The translations under genes and the position numbers were made by a program. DNA of 64,000 bases from the NCBI GenBank assembly GCA_949130485.1, contig OX422194.1:3636641-3700640 (forward strand), in the 5' to 3' direction. This document shows positions 38,501 through 61,211 of the stretch, piece after piece. Under the pieces are notes generated by a model. The model made no database searches and was not told the origin of the DNA. It saw nothing but the letters and a program-made list of their open reading frames with translations. The DNA comes from Agelas oroides (Eukaryota > Porifera > Demospongiae > Agelasida > Agelasidae). Within the stretch, counting starts at the first letter, position 1; each line of letters opens with the position of its first letter.

Positions 38501-41421
38501 AAGTGACCCACCTTTTGCGGGTTGGACCTGCAATTTCCATGATAGACCTGCTGCTAACTCTCTTAACTGCATTATAAAGTAGCCCACTGGCTGGCCCTCC
38601 GGCTCTTTTTTGTTGCTTGCTGTACTGGGAGTGAGGCTAGTAAACACACAGTTTGGACTCTGCATATGCCCATATCCAAGTACTGTACACGCTCAAATTC
38701 TTGGAGGAATAATGCACAGACCTACCAGCGAAAAATGCAAGAATTTATCCACCATGAAAATTTCAATGTATGCGGTAGTTGACTGTACAAAAATGGCGTC
38801 CATCAGGTACATGTTATTGATGCATGTAAAACTACCTTCCCCCCCCCTGCCCCACCTTACCAAGCCACATTCATGTGACCAGCATTTCAGCCTTGACATG
38901 TCTGTTACACGTGCCAGATTGTTGTGCTTGTCAACTTTGACTACCTTGGCACACATCACATTCTCTGTTGGTATATTGCATACTGTGCAAGAGATGTGTA
39001 AATGTATGTACTTCTGGCAAATAGCACTGGTGTGCAATATTTGGAATACCTACTGTTGTCTCTTTGGCCTATGCTAATTGATGGCCTTACTGACATCCCA
39101 ATGTGTAGCTAAGTACATGACACAGAACTAAGCTGCATGTTTCACCATGGTCAGAACACGAGTTGCCTCTACAGGCTGGGGGGTGGGGGGGGGGGGGGGG
39201 TGGGGAAGGGAAAGGAAAGCAGGGGCAGGGGGGGGGAGGGGAGGGGGACTAAATTGGGTATTCATTAGTGATGAGTTGACTGACCTGACAGGTGGCTAGC
39301 ACTATGTAATGTGGTTAGCCAGTTGTAATTGGGTGCTTGTAACTGTTGGCAAAACACACATGGTATATAGATATAGTAGGAATGTTCTGGGATGAACAGT
39401 GTACCACACACAGAAGCCATAGTGAACAGTAGCAAATAAATTTACAGGAGTTTTTGCGAACTGGCAGCTGTACTTTTAGGGTAAACACAATTTACACCCT
39501 GAGAAGTGGACATCAAAACTGAATCTCAGTTATGCCATTTCACATCTGTTATGTACTACTTACACCCACTGTGGTAATTTAATGCATGATTGAATCAGCA
39601 CCAGGTATTGATTGCTCTCTTGTAGAGTGGAATGTAGTATGTAATAACAATGAACACCTTGCACATGACATCACCACTTTTGATAATGGGACACTTATAG
39701 GACTTCAGTATGTGTTGGGTTGTAACTTGGTAGGTTGCAGCCGTACTAGGAGTATGCATGCACATCATGTTGGTGCACATGTGGACTGGCACTCTTGTTC
39801 TTGGGCGTCCCTTCACATTATTGCTCTTTCTTGTGTTACTGTCAACGCAACTTGAGAATGTAAAATGAGAGAGTGTACTTTCAGTGGCCTCTTGGTTGGC
39901 TCCTGTGAAAATGAAGAAGGTTATCTGTTACCAACTTGAGCTCAGAAAATGGGGGAGTATACTAGCACTTTGCTTTCTCTGGGTGCCAGCCTCAGCTTTG
40001 TTCAGCTTTCGACTCCTCCACACCCAGCCTTGCCAGGTTTCTGTGTCCCCCCCATCATCCTCCCAACCCCCTTTGCCTGAGCATGATAGATTGACATTTC
40101 TAAGTGTGACCAACAAGTATGTATGTAGTATGTGTTGTATGTGTGTACGATGTATGAGAATTGATCCCTGCTTCAGAGCCTCATGCTAATGCACTCAGTG
40201 TACCTGCATGTGCAGCCTACAAACCTCTGTAAGTTTTGAAATGGTGCTAGTTGGCTTAGGCTGTTTGATGCACTGCATCTGGCAGTCTGTCTTCATTAGT
40301 GTACTGCAGCTTGTTCTTTGTAACTTAGCCTTCCAGCTGTTCCTCTCCCCATTAAACTGCTGTCTATGTTACAGGGCCTAGTGGTATAAATGTCTTCACC
40401 AGCATGAACCTGGCCTCATGCGAATCATGGAAGTGGAATAACATACATACCAACATGTATGTACATAACATATACATATATAGAAGCAGTGAGAACCTTC
40501 TATTTGTGGCCCACCTTTGGTTCCAAGTTATGTCCTGTTTAGCAAAGTGTCCTTATTTCAGGGGGAGCAAACTAGGGGCTTGGTCCACATATCCTAACCT
40601 ACTAAGGTGTCTTTACTCTCGAGGTGTGGGTTCAATGTACATACCTGACAGCCTAAACCTCCACTCAATTGAGCTGGCTGACAGTAATTATTAAGCACAT
40701 GTTTACAAGGCACTATGGTAACTGGTCATACAGAAGCCAGAGGGAATAGAAGCAGATGAGGTATTTCAAACTGGAAACGTATGTCTCTTACATTTTGGTA
40801 GACTAAACACTACATTTAATGGGGATCCCATTCATGTCAGATTTGTTTTTCTTGTAGAATAAGTTAGCAATCATTGGACGACAGGTATATTCAGACACTC
40901 AAACGTGGAGGGAAAACTGCGTAAACATTCGGCGATACCACAAGGCTGTAGTGGAGGTACACGGTGCGCGGTGTACAAAAAATGACGCCTGCTCATTGTT
41001 TCCTGTTGGCGCTAGAAGCAATAAAATGGCCGTCCGAAAAACATCAATATTCGGAAAAGTGTATGTATTTTCAGACACTGTTATTTGTGCCTTCTCTGAA
41101 GCTGCTTTTAGAGAGATTTTAGCATCGATACGATGCCCCAAGACCTCCCCAATTCTCAATATATTTTGGTAGCGGTAGCTGCTTTGAACACTCAGTGGCG
41201 CAGCTGAACATGGGCCAGTCCGATTCGATCAATAATCAGACGGTGAAATTTGTCGTTTCTTGCTGTGTTGTCTCCAAACAAGTTGAGGTCTCCACCATAT
41301 TAGCATCAGTAGAATCTACAGGCTCTTGGCTACATGCTGGTACTTGTCCGGTGTTTGTGCGTTGAGTAGTATGCAAAAACAGAGGGGGAAGGCCTGGCCC
41401 ATTTTATTATGTGAATGACAT

Positions 41422-41636
41422 CCATGTCTACCTAGGTAGACAGAGGGGAGGAGGGGTCTCCGACTGAAGGAATGAGCTGGAAACTTTTTTATTGTAGTGT
41501 CTGTCCAAGTGCTGGAGTTCTGGATGTTTGTGGAGCCCAAAACTTACCACTTGTTGTTCGGAATCGCATGTGCGAAATACATTCTTTCAGTTGGGGACCC
41601 TTTTCCCCCTCTGTCTACCTAGGTAGACATCAACAT
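41422..41636. mobile_element. Inverted-repeat unit with CTACCTAGGTAG ends
   Basis: ATGTCTACCTAGGTAGACAG with AGGGGTCTCC and GACTGAAGGAATG at the left is mirrored at the right by CATTCTTTCAGT, GGGGACCC and CTGTCTACCTAGGTAGACAT. The unit is about 215 bp. Confidence 0.6.
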
Positions 41637-41641
41637 CATTT

Positions 41642-42416
41642 ACCGTAGAATTTCTAATTATTCGTACACCCTATTAATTCGTACACCCCCCTTTTCCAGG
41701 AAAAGATGGTAATTTATGTACTCTAATTTATTCATACGCGTAAAAATGAAGTTATTATTCTGTTGTTTGTACAGCGGAAGCGCATTTGAGCACAAGCACT
41801 CTGAGTTGATGCAAATATGGTGAGAGCGTTTCCAACATCCACAAATGCGAATGAACACGTTCTTTTGGCTCTTGACTCTGATCGTACGGGCAGGAACAAT
41901 GTCGAAATAAGCCAGGGTGGGGGTCAGTCCGCGTGTTCCCGCAGGTTTATTCGTGCGAAGCCTCGTGAGACTAACGTTCAGCGAATGCTGTACAGCATGC
42001 TGTAAGTTCATTCTTCGATGTCGGCTAAGAGTCTTAGTGCGACTGACATGTTTATGTGAAGTGTAACTGTGTAAGTTGTGGAGCCTCGTAAACTTCAAGT
42101 TGCTCGCCCAGCGTAGGCATATATATATATGTATGCACGTAGATCGAAGCCAAAGTTACTTGTTACTAGTTGTTATACATAATGGCAGCTAACTGAAGCT
42201 AGAAAGTACCTGGTGATTGGTTTCCTTAGTGTCAAAAACCATAGATCTATGTGAAAACTTGCACACGTTTTTCTTCTATTCACTTCGTACAAATACTCTA
42301 TTTATTCGTACACCCCCCGTTTCTCGGAATATTCGGTAATTTTCGTACTCTATTCAAATCGTACAGCTAAAATTGAAATTATTTAATTTAGTACGAATTA
42401 TTAGAAATTATACGGG
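41642..42416. mobile_element. Inverted-repeat unit with TAATTATTCGTAC ends
   Basis: TACCGTAGAATTTCTAATTA at the left faces TAATAATTTCTAATA-type sequence (inverted, near 42392-42416) at the right. Additional words ATTCGTACACCCCCC recur in direct orientation at about 41677 and 42306. Inside is a CpG-richer stretch with an open frame from 41817 that ends at a GTAAGT. Confidence 0.55.
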
Positions 42417-42649
42417 TACATAATAAAATGGACCAGGCTTCCCCCCTCTGTTTTTGCAAACTGTAAAACGATAAAAAAAAACTGGACGGTGGGAAGGCCT
42501 GGGGATGAGGCTAGCCTCATCCTACACAATTGCTTTGTACTATGCCTCATTGTGTTTTGTGTTATGTTTAACATACCATGTGTTGACTGTGTTGACTGTG
42601 TTGGAATTTAGTCTACCTATTATGATGAACTTTTTTCTATTTGTTACAG

Positions 42650-52664
<10,015 letters not shown>

Positions 52665-52667
52665 CAG

Positions 52668-52800
52668 GTGAGGATGAGCATGTGTGACACCAATCAGAGC
52701 TGGTTAGTATTATGAAGTGTGCAGAAATACTCTCAATAGCTGTCATCGTGCTGGTACGAGAGTTCATAACAATTGTTGTGTACTCCTGTAATTAATGCAG
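52668..52800 (+). other. Probable 3' UTR intron of KANK
   Basis: The stop codon (52662-52664) is followed after three bases by CAG/GTGAGG, and TTAATGCAG ends at 52800. A donor this close behind the stop would not trigger nonsense-mediated decay. This is inferred from splice motifs only. Confidence 0.45.
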
Positions 52801-53925
52801 GAAACTCCTCCGCCTTATTTGATGACCAAAACTGCTGCCACATGCCAGAGTACTTGATATGGTGTCACTCAATATTACAGATTCAAATTCAGTAAGGCTT
52901 CTTCCCAGCTTTTGTGGCATGCTGTATGTAATCTGGGGAGGGAGAGCCTGGGAATGAGGCTAACATATACAATGCTGAGTCACCTGGCTCTTAGGAGAAG
53001 GGAGAAAAATTGGTATTCATTTGTTTAACTTTTCTGAAAAGCCCGAGTCTGTAATATGAGTGTGTCAGCTTAATTCTGCTTAGTGGACACTTCTCAATTG
53101 TGAGCATCATCTATATAACAGATACTTCCGAAAATCCTGACTGCCCTTCCATTCACTTCAATATTTAACCAACCCCTGAATAGTGAACACCCTGCCGAGT
53201 ACTCTGTAACAATGCTTAACAACCCTGATTTAGTGGACATTTGTCACTTTCTGCAAGATTGTCCACCATCACTGCTTGACATTAGATTAGCACTTTTACT
53301 CATAGTACCAACCTCTGGTTAGCCTTCCCTGCAACAAGGGAAAGTTCTGAAAACTTTGTAGTCAACAGCCCGATTACACAGTGCCATGCCTACCAGAAAT
53401 GTACGAGTAGCCCCTGAGTTAGGGACACCTCAATATGAGGGACACCATGGTGTCTGCTTTAGAGGGGTCCACCGTAATGTCATTGTACATGTATGTGTTG
53501 TGAACTACCTCCAGCAATTTCGATCTCCACGACACTATGTGTATGTGTTACATTTCTCCTTCCACCCCTAGACCTGAACCCACTGTGGCGAAGATTACTT
53601 CTCAGTCTTCTGTGTTGCTACTTTGTTTATTCTTCTAAAACCATTATCATATTTGTACTTAGATTCAATCATTTTTATATGTGTAGCACAATCACTTTAC
53701 AGTTTGTGGCCCTGCAGTCAAGTAAAGTTTTTGAAATATGCTGATAGCATATAGAGTACAGAATAGTGTTGTTTGTAGCTCCCTGGATATGAAACAATCG
53801 AGGCAGGAGCCAGGAAAGAAGGCACCAGTACAGTGACTGGTCTCCCCGGCCATAGGCAACCAACGTTAGGGGAATTCCCTACTTGAGTTGCTGAGTGTGC
53901 ATGTTTTCGCGGAGAAAGTTTGCCA
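52801..53925. other. KANK-ULK3 intergenic region
   Basis: No gene is recognised. A short hairpin element with TTCCCAGC...GCCTGGGAATGAGGCTA lies at about 52906-52964. From about 53080 to 53480 the words TAGTGGACA, AGTGAACAC, AGGGACACC and GGGGTCCACCGTA recur every 60-100 bp as a decayed tandem repeat. The ULK3 promoter should be within the last few hundred bases. Confidence 0.5.
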
Positions 53926-56900
53926 ATGGATCCCCATCCCAGTGTCAGTGCGTCATTGAGCGCCTGGTCTGTTGTCCCACAGTTGAAGGATTTTGTGCTG
54001 ACAGAAAAACTGGGCTCCGGAACGTATGCCACAGTCTACAAAGCTTTCAAAAAGGTGTTGATGACTACAAAGTCAAAGAGCATAGATAGTAGCAAAGAAG
54101 TCGTGGTGTAGAGTATGTGTACAGAAACACGGTATACCTGTTGGTGTCCGCTACTCTTACAGAACAACACAGTAGTAAGGAGGGAGGGTCTCATGCACAG
54201 TTCATGACAGTCTGGGCACTGTAGGATGTACCAGTGGTAGTATTGCATGTGTCACTAGCTAGACCAGGCTTTCACAGAGAGGGGGAAATTGAGTATTCAA
54301 GCTTTGCCCCACTGGGAAGAAATTATGTTATCGCTAATGTGTCATGTATCATGTGTCAAAATACTGTAATATGATTGGGCCACACACTATATGGTGCAGT
54401 TCACCAGATCCTCCTTCCTCGATCTTTAGTGGAAGTAGGGTCTGGCTCATGAGACTATGCCACCTACAGGGTCATGGGAGAGAGGTGGTTGCTGTGAAGT
54501 GTATAGAACGAAGGCGGTTGACGAAAGTATCCATGGAGAATTTGATGACTGAGATAAAAGTGATGATGGATTTGGACCACCAACACATTGTGAAACTGAA
54601 GGACTTTGAGGTAAGGCAGGCACAATCACACAAACACCTAAGCAGTAGACCTACCTTTTGTCACTCGCAGTGCTAAGAAGTAAAACGTGTCACGTTAGTA
54701 GGTGATGTACCTGGACGTCTGGAGGTATGGTATAAATTCCTAAAAGGAGATGTGGTATAAAATACCAATGTGGTTTTTCATCTGGTTGTTGACAGCACTA
54801 TTGCAGTTGCTTTAACTTGCTTGGTTTTTACTGACCCTGTGTGCTGATGGTTCTAGAATGTGCCACACCTCCAGACAAGCCTGATTTGTCACTGTACATG
54901 ATGGGTTTAACCAAGCTCCCAGCCCCTTTCCCATGCTCTAAGGGGACAGGGAGAAAGAAGGGTTTTTGCTCATGCTCGTAACAAGAGCTTATGAGTGCCA
55001 CGGATAAACTCCTACCAACACTTACCTATGTTAAGCAAGTGTTCAAGTGAAGGAGAAAGGAAATTTGCATTTATGCCTTCACATGGTTGATGATGTGACT
55101 TATAATTAGCTATCAACTTTCACTGTACAATCCATGACAAACAGTGATGCTTCATAGCTTACCAGCATGTTGGTTTAGCAGTATAAATCATTGCAAACAA
55201 CCGTTACGGTAATAGAGTGCTATATGTTCTATATTGAGATGTGTATTAGAGGTACCTAATTGCTGGAGGGTGAGCGATCAAAGGTAAACAATGTGGACGA
55301 CACAGAAATAGCATACTTTATGACATCACAGTTGTGTGAATATAGTTCATAATTGCTGGGAAATTAAGTGCATGCACAAACTGTGGATACTTGGCTCTTT
55401 TTTCTCTCTGCGCCTGGGAACAAGGCTACCAGGCTCTTCTGCTTTTTGTTTTGCAAGTGACAAAAATTGGGAAGGAGTGCGAGACCATGCTTTTTTCATG
55501 TACATGAAAAGGTGACAATTCAATACACAAAACAAATTAATTATTGAGGAAACATTATTGAATGAGTCAGCCTAAACTTTACCCTGAATTGAATACCAGT
55601 GCTTATAAACTTGTCCTCAAGTGTTTGGGAACTTGAAACAATAGCTTTCATGTTACACTGTACAAACAACAGCCTGATCATGGAGTACTTGCTCTGTCAG
55701 CACAAAACTTCTCTCTTTCCCAGTCATGGTGCACTGTCATGACAGTGGCCAACTTTGTGTGCTTGTCATATGTTCTCGGCATGTAAGGTTTGACACTGAT
55801 ACTCCATGTATGGTACATACTCTTGTTCTCCCAGTGACAAATTAGGCGTGGGAATGAGGTTTGCAATTTTTCAGTATAAGAACTGGTTGCCTGGACGCAA
55901 CAGTATAATATGCATGTTGGGTCAAGTTATATTTATTCCCTTGCAGTGGTGTGATACACACATCTTTCTGATAATGGAGTACTGCAGTGGAGGAGACCTG
56001 TCTACCTTCATCCACAGCAGAAGAACGCTGAAGGAGAGCTCTGCAAGAAAATTTCTGAGACAGCTAGGTGGGCTATGCACGACACCCCTGGAACACGTTT
56101 GATATACTAGTACATGCTTATGATATCTTGCCTCATGCTGGAAATAAAAAGATATGATGCAAAAATAGAGGAAGGTGAAAAGTCAGCGACCACTGGGAAT
56201 TGAACCCAGGACATCTGGCTTAAGCTGCCAATGCTCAGTCCTCTTTTATATTGAACAGGTGGTACTGAATGCCTCAACTGCACACCTAGCAGGATCTAAA
56301 TCTCTTTATTTCTAGCAGGAAGCAAGATGTTCTAAGCATTTAGAATGAAAAATACTCGGCATGGGTTCTCTCCTGATGTAGACAATTTTCCAGTTGACCC
56401 CTAATGGAGGTGTGATGGCACACGCTGAGTTGCTGCCAGGTGTGTGACTGAGACATTCAGTACCACCACAGATTGTGTAGTCTCGGAACCAGACCTTTGA
56501 AAAATTGCATGCTGGAAAAAGAGAGTCTGGTAAATGGGCTGCTATGCAGCCGCTGATTGGCTATTGATTAGCATTCTGATGTGCATTTATTGGAATTGCT
56601 AACTGTACTAGAGCTGTCTTTGCAAGTGGCCATCACTAGAGCTGTCTTTGCAAGTGGCCATCACTAGAGCTGTCTTTGCAAGTGGCCATCACTAGAGCTG
56701 TCTTTGCAAGTGGCCATCACTAGAGCTGTCTTTGCAAGTGGCCATCACTAGAGCTGTCTTTGCAAGTGGCCATCACTAGAGCTGTCTTTGCAAGTGGCCA
56801 TCACTAGAGCTGTCTTTGCAAGTGGCCATCACTAGAGCTGTCTTTGCAAGTGGTCATCACTAGAGCCGTCTTTGCAAGTGGCCATCACTAGAGCCGTCTT

Positions 56901-59900
56901 TGCAAGTGGCCATCACTAGAGCTGTCTTTGCAAGTGGCCATCACTAGAGCTGTCTTTGCAAGTGGCCATCACTAGAGCTGTCTTTGCAAGTGGCCATCAC
57001 TAGAGCTGTCTTTGCAAGTGGCCATGTTTCGCTTTGTTGTAGAAGGTTGTGAACGTCAAGCAGAAAGATTAGAATGTTTCTGCGTGAGTTTAGAAGGCTC
57101 TACCTGTGACGGAAGGTTCAGCAGTTATTAAAATTTCTAGCATTTATAGTGTATAGCTACTTGCACCCCCAGCCTGTTTACCAGACCCACCTTACTGTTT
57201 TTTTTTTTGGGGGGGGGGTGGGGGGGGGGGGGTCTGGAAGTGAGATTACAGGTTTACTAGGCACATGAGACTGCACAACTACCCAGCACCTCTCAAAGTA
57301 CACTAAGTCACTCCAGTGAGGCTGCTATGCATTGAAATACCATGACTGAACTTTCAGCTGTGTAGTCAGAAGTAGACTCAGCTGCATATACAGTTCTGTG
57401 GACAACAGAGGGAAGTCACATACACACGTGTACCAGCATTTTATTTCACAGTCAAGATGACTACCGGTGTTTCCAAACCTACCCTGTAAGGGTACGAGGC
57501 TAACTCTATATAAGCTTGTGACTCCACCTATGTACTTTAACCACGTAACCATCAAACTTTCAATACCAGCTGTGAACAAGGAATTGGTTGACCACGGAAC
57601 GTGCTACTTCACATGGCCAATGTGCTTATCTTCCCTTAGCTCTTGCACTACAGTTTCTCAGGTCCAAGGGTATAGCACACATGGACTTGAAGCCTCAAAA
57701 CTTACTTTTGACTGGAGACAGAAGACCAATCTTGAAAGTTGCAGGTAAGGTAACACTGGTAGTAAGCATATTGCCTGTTACTATGTGATTGCGACAGTGC
57801 ACTCTATTGTTGTCTATGTGATAAGTAAGCTGTGTGCTTTCTAAAGTCTTTAATAACTAAACTGCACTGATCATAAATACCCACTAATTTTTTTGTATAT
57901 GGCCGCAATAGTAACAGTACACAAATGGCAGTGGTTGTAAGATGTGGGAGATGAACATTGTTGATTGCTCTCTCAGATTTTGGCATGGCACAACATTTGA
58001 GTGCTGATGACCATGCTGGGTCTTTTAGAGGTTCTCCTCTCTACATGGTAAGTACACACAACTGGGATACTGGTAACTGTGTGCTGCATGTGTTTGTATG
58101 TAGTGTCATATCTACTGTGGGCATACTCCTTCAATCATGTGCTGAGTGAAGAGGAAAGTTCCAGGCCTCCACCCCTAGTTTTTGTTGCTGGCAGTACTAA
58201 AGACCTAGTCGCGTACAGTGGTACACCTGGACATCAGTTGGATATCTGGAAGTAGACCAAAATCCTAGAAGCAGTCTATTGCCTGGATGTTGAAAGTGCT
58301 ATTGTGATTGCTCAAGGTTTACCTTGCTGCTTGACACTCAGCTACTGGTCTTGTGCATGAAAATTGTTGTGGGATATATCCTAGCAGGTTACTATCGTAC
58401 CATCCAAGCATGTGTACTAACTATAGGAGGCTAGCTCCAGGCTAATTAAACTACAGCAAGGTTGATTGCAGCACATATACAGGTTTGACCTTTTCTCAGA
58501 AGGAGGATCCCCTTAATAAGTATCTTGGAGTATCCCGGTACATACGTATTGTTTTGTATTAACAGGCTCCAGAGGTAATACTTGGCGACCAGTATGATGC
58601 CAAAGTGGACTTGTGGTCTGTCGGAGTTATTCTGTATGGTACGTACCAGGACTTATATTTAGAACTATATTACACACCTGCACACACCAACCTGCCACAG
58701 TGTAAATGTAGTGTCTTCAGGTTATCCAGCCATGGATAGTGAACGTAGATTTGAATACTTCTTGGATACCACACCACCAACATCTTGCGAGTCTGTACTA
58801 GGTAGATGGTATATTGCTATAGAGGCCTGTGTGGGAAGGTATAGTAGACATTCTTCAACTTATTTATGCTTTACACTAGCCCAAAAGTTTTAGGAAACTT
58901 GTTTAATACACCAAACGTTTCGACCACTCTACGGTGGTCTTCTTCAGTGGCACTAATACAACAATAGCATATCAACAGACACTCATAGATACACAGATGA
59001 GAAGCCACGTGTGACCTAACAGTCAGCATGTGACCCGGAAGTCAATTCTGTGCTGTTGATGCTCTGTGCATGTGTGGAGTGTCCTCCCTGATAAGTGTGT
59101 CATATACATGAGATAGGATGCCTTCCTCCTGGTTGAGTGGGTGGGGCTGGCTTCTCATGAGCTGGTACATGAGAAGCCAGCCCCACCCACTCAACCGGGA
59201 GGAAGGCATCCTACCTCATGTATATGATTGTTGTATTAGTGCCACTGAAGAAGACCACCGTAGTGTGGTCGAAACATTTGGTGTAATAAACAAGTTTCCT
59301 AAAAAGTTTTGGGTTAGTGTAAAGCATAAATAAGTTGAAGAAAGATGGTATATTGGAAATTTCACCAGCTTCACATAAACATGTCCTTTGTCACTGCCTC
59401 TCTTTGGTTACTCATGATGTGGCAACAGCCATCCAGTTGGTCAGGGAAATCTGACTCACTCAGAACATGTTGAAGGCAACACTTCTGCACTTCACACTTG
59501 CATGTAGTGGAATTTAAATATTACTATAAGGAAGTGTATTTGCTATATAAAGCAGTACAGCAAAAATAATACCAGCATGTTACTCCTTGGTGACTCCCTA
59601 TACAGTATCTAGGATATCACTGCTGATCTGAAGGTCAAAGGACATTTGATTCATTATGTAATGTCTGTTTTATTGCAGAGGCTATATTTGGAATGGCTCC
59701 CTTTGCATCAAAAACATTTGAGGAACTACATTGTAAAATCCTTGACCCAAAGGAAATTGAGGTAACACAATTACCACAATAAACTGTTACCATAGCAACC
59801 CAGTGATACAGCACCTTTGATATTTGAAGGGTGTGTGTGTTCTGGTATGTCAGTTGACCCCTCACATTTGTAGGTTATAGGATGTGATACAGGTGGCATG

Positions 59901-61180
59901 CATTGCTGTATGTAGCATAATGAAGTACAGGGACGCTTCGGTGGGGGTCAAGATGGTCACTGGTATAAAAGAACACAAGACTGAATTGGTGTCTGGGCCA
60001 ATTTTATCTGCTGTGTACGGCAGGGTTGTAGTAATTGAAAAACCAAATGTAATGACTACGTAATGATTACAGTTTTCAAACACAGTAATCACTTAAAATC
60101 AACTGCTGTAATTTGTAATGCTAAAACAAAAGGCATGTAATTGTTTGCAGTGGATAGTCACTACCAATTACAAGTTCAATTACCCTAATCTCCAGAAAAT
60201 AGGCCCACCCTAGCCCAACCCCCTTTTTGAAGGAAGTTGTTGCAAAGGGTGCTTTTCTCTCTCTAAAGTACGCCCACCTATTTATGCCGCAGTACATGCT
60301 GTTATGTTGAGCAAGAAGCACTGAAGAAGCAGCACTGTGCAAGAGGAGGGAAATGAAGGCAGACACCATTTGCTGTCATTGGATAAGCAAGCACATGACA
60401 AAAGAAGCACTGCAGAATCACAGCATGTGTACATAAATAGGGCTAGACTAACTGCATGTGAGGTGGGCGTATTTTTTAGGGAATCATCACAACACTAAAA
60501 ATACGTCCACCCCCCTCTTTGAGGAGCCACTCAAGTTCATCTCCCATGGACGTATTTTCGTGTTTATGGTATAATACTGCTGTTCAATAGATGTGGCAAG
60601 AGCATGCTGTGTCAGCACATTTACATTAAAACCAATTCATGACTACTTTGACCTGTAATGTAATTTGTCATTTTTCTGTAACTGTAATCATTATTCGTGA
60701 GTAACCTTGGTTTAATTGATGATTCAGGCTCAAGTAATTGTAATCAATCAAACCATGCCAGAATTCAGTTACTACAACCCTGGTGTACCGTTTCAGTGAA
60801 GTGATAGGCTGTTCAGCTGTCACGGTGCTCAAGTGTGCATGGTTTGGCAAGTGATCTTGATTCTCAGGTATGGCAGCCCTCTTTCCTGATAACTTCTTCA
60901 GGGTTTGATCTATGAGGTAGGGTGTTGAGGTTTGTATTGGGCGGTGCTGACCGTATGCCTCATTTGGATAAGTCTTTTCCACTTGTGATACTCCTTGCAC
61001 AGAAATCCTTTGGTTGGTGCATGAGGGTTTGTTGCTTTCAGCTGTTCATGCTTTCGCCTAGATTCTTCTAAGGTATATCTTTTTCTTTTAGAGTAGAACG
61101 AAAGTGCGCACTATTTACTTCTCTGCTGTGAAGGTAGAGCCTATACAGGGAAAATTCTGCCTGGCAGCTATATAGGGTTG

Positions 61181-61211
<31 letters not shown>

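Larger units (their letters stand above)
41370..42460. mobile_element. Outer inverted-repeat element upstream of KANK
   Basis: TGCAAAAACAGAGGGGGAAG with GGCCTGGCCCATTTTATTATG (41370-41409) is mirrored by CATAATAAAATGGACCAGGC and its continuation at 42421-42460. The 1 kb between contains two further inverted-repeat units. Confidence 0.6.
35590..42649. other. Seven-kilobase region without a recognisable gene
   Basis: I find no exon chain here. Contents include a tRNA-like B box (GGGTTTGAATCCCAG, near 36388) from a decayed SINE, a duplicated phrase CAGTGATTGAGGG.TTGTTC at 37022 and 37136 (114 bp apart), ATACATC-type repeats near 38042-38085, a G-rich tract at 39178-39250, and another B-box-like stretch near 40626. 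Three stacked inverted repeats lie at 41370-42460, just before KANK. Open frames at 39911 and 40404 are discussed under rejected items. Confidence 0.55.

Noticed and set aside
38610..39077. 155-residue frame in the KANK upstream gap
   Set aside because: No recognisable motif, a composition like non-coding DNA, and words typical of repeats in both strands.
39911..40113. Frame with a signal-peptide-like start (KKVICYQLELRKW...LALCFLWVPASALF)
   Set aside because: It ends near a possible GTATGT donor, but the next acceptor (before 40377) gives a stop in that phase and no partner exon was found.
40404..40694. 96-residue frame after a TTACAG acceptor
   Set aside because: It includes a tRNA-like B box (GGGTTCAATG), so it is more likely a SINE remnant than an exon.
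41658..42098. 146-residue minus-strand frame upstream of KANK
   Set aside because: It lies wholly inside an inverted-repeat element and has no family resemblance.
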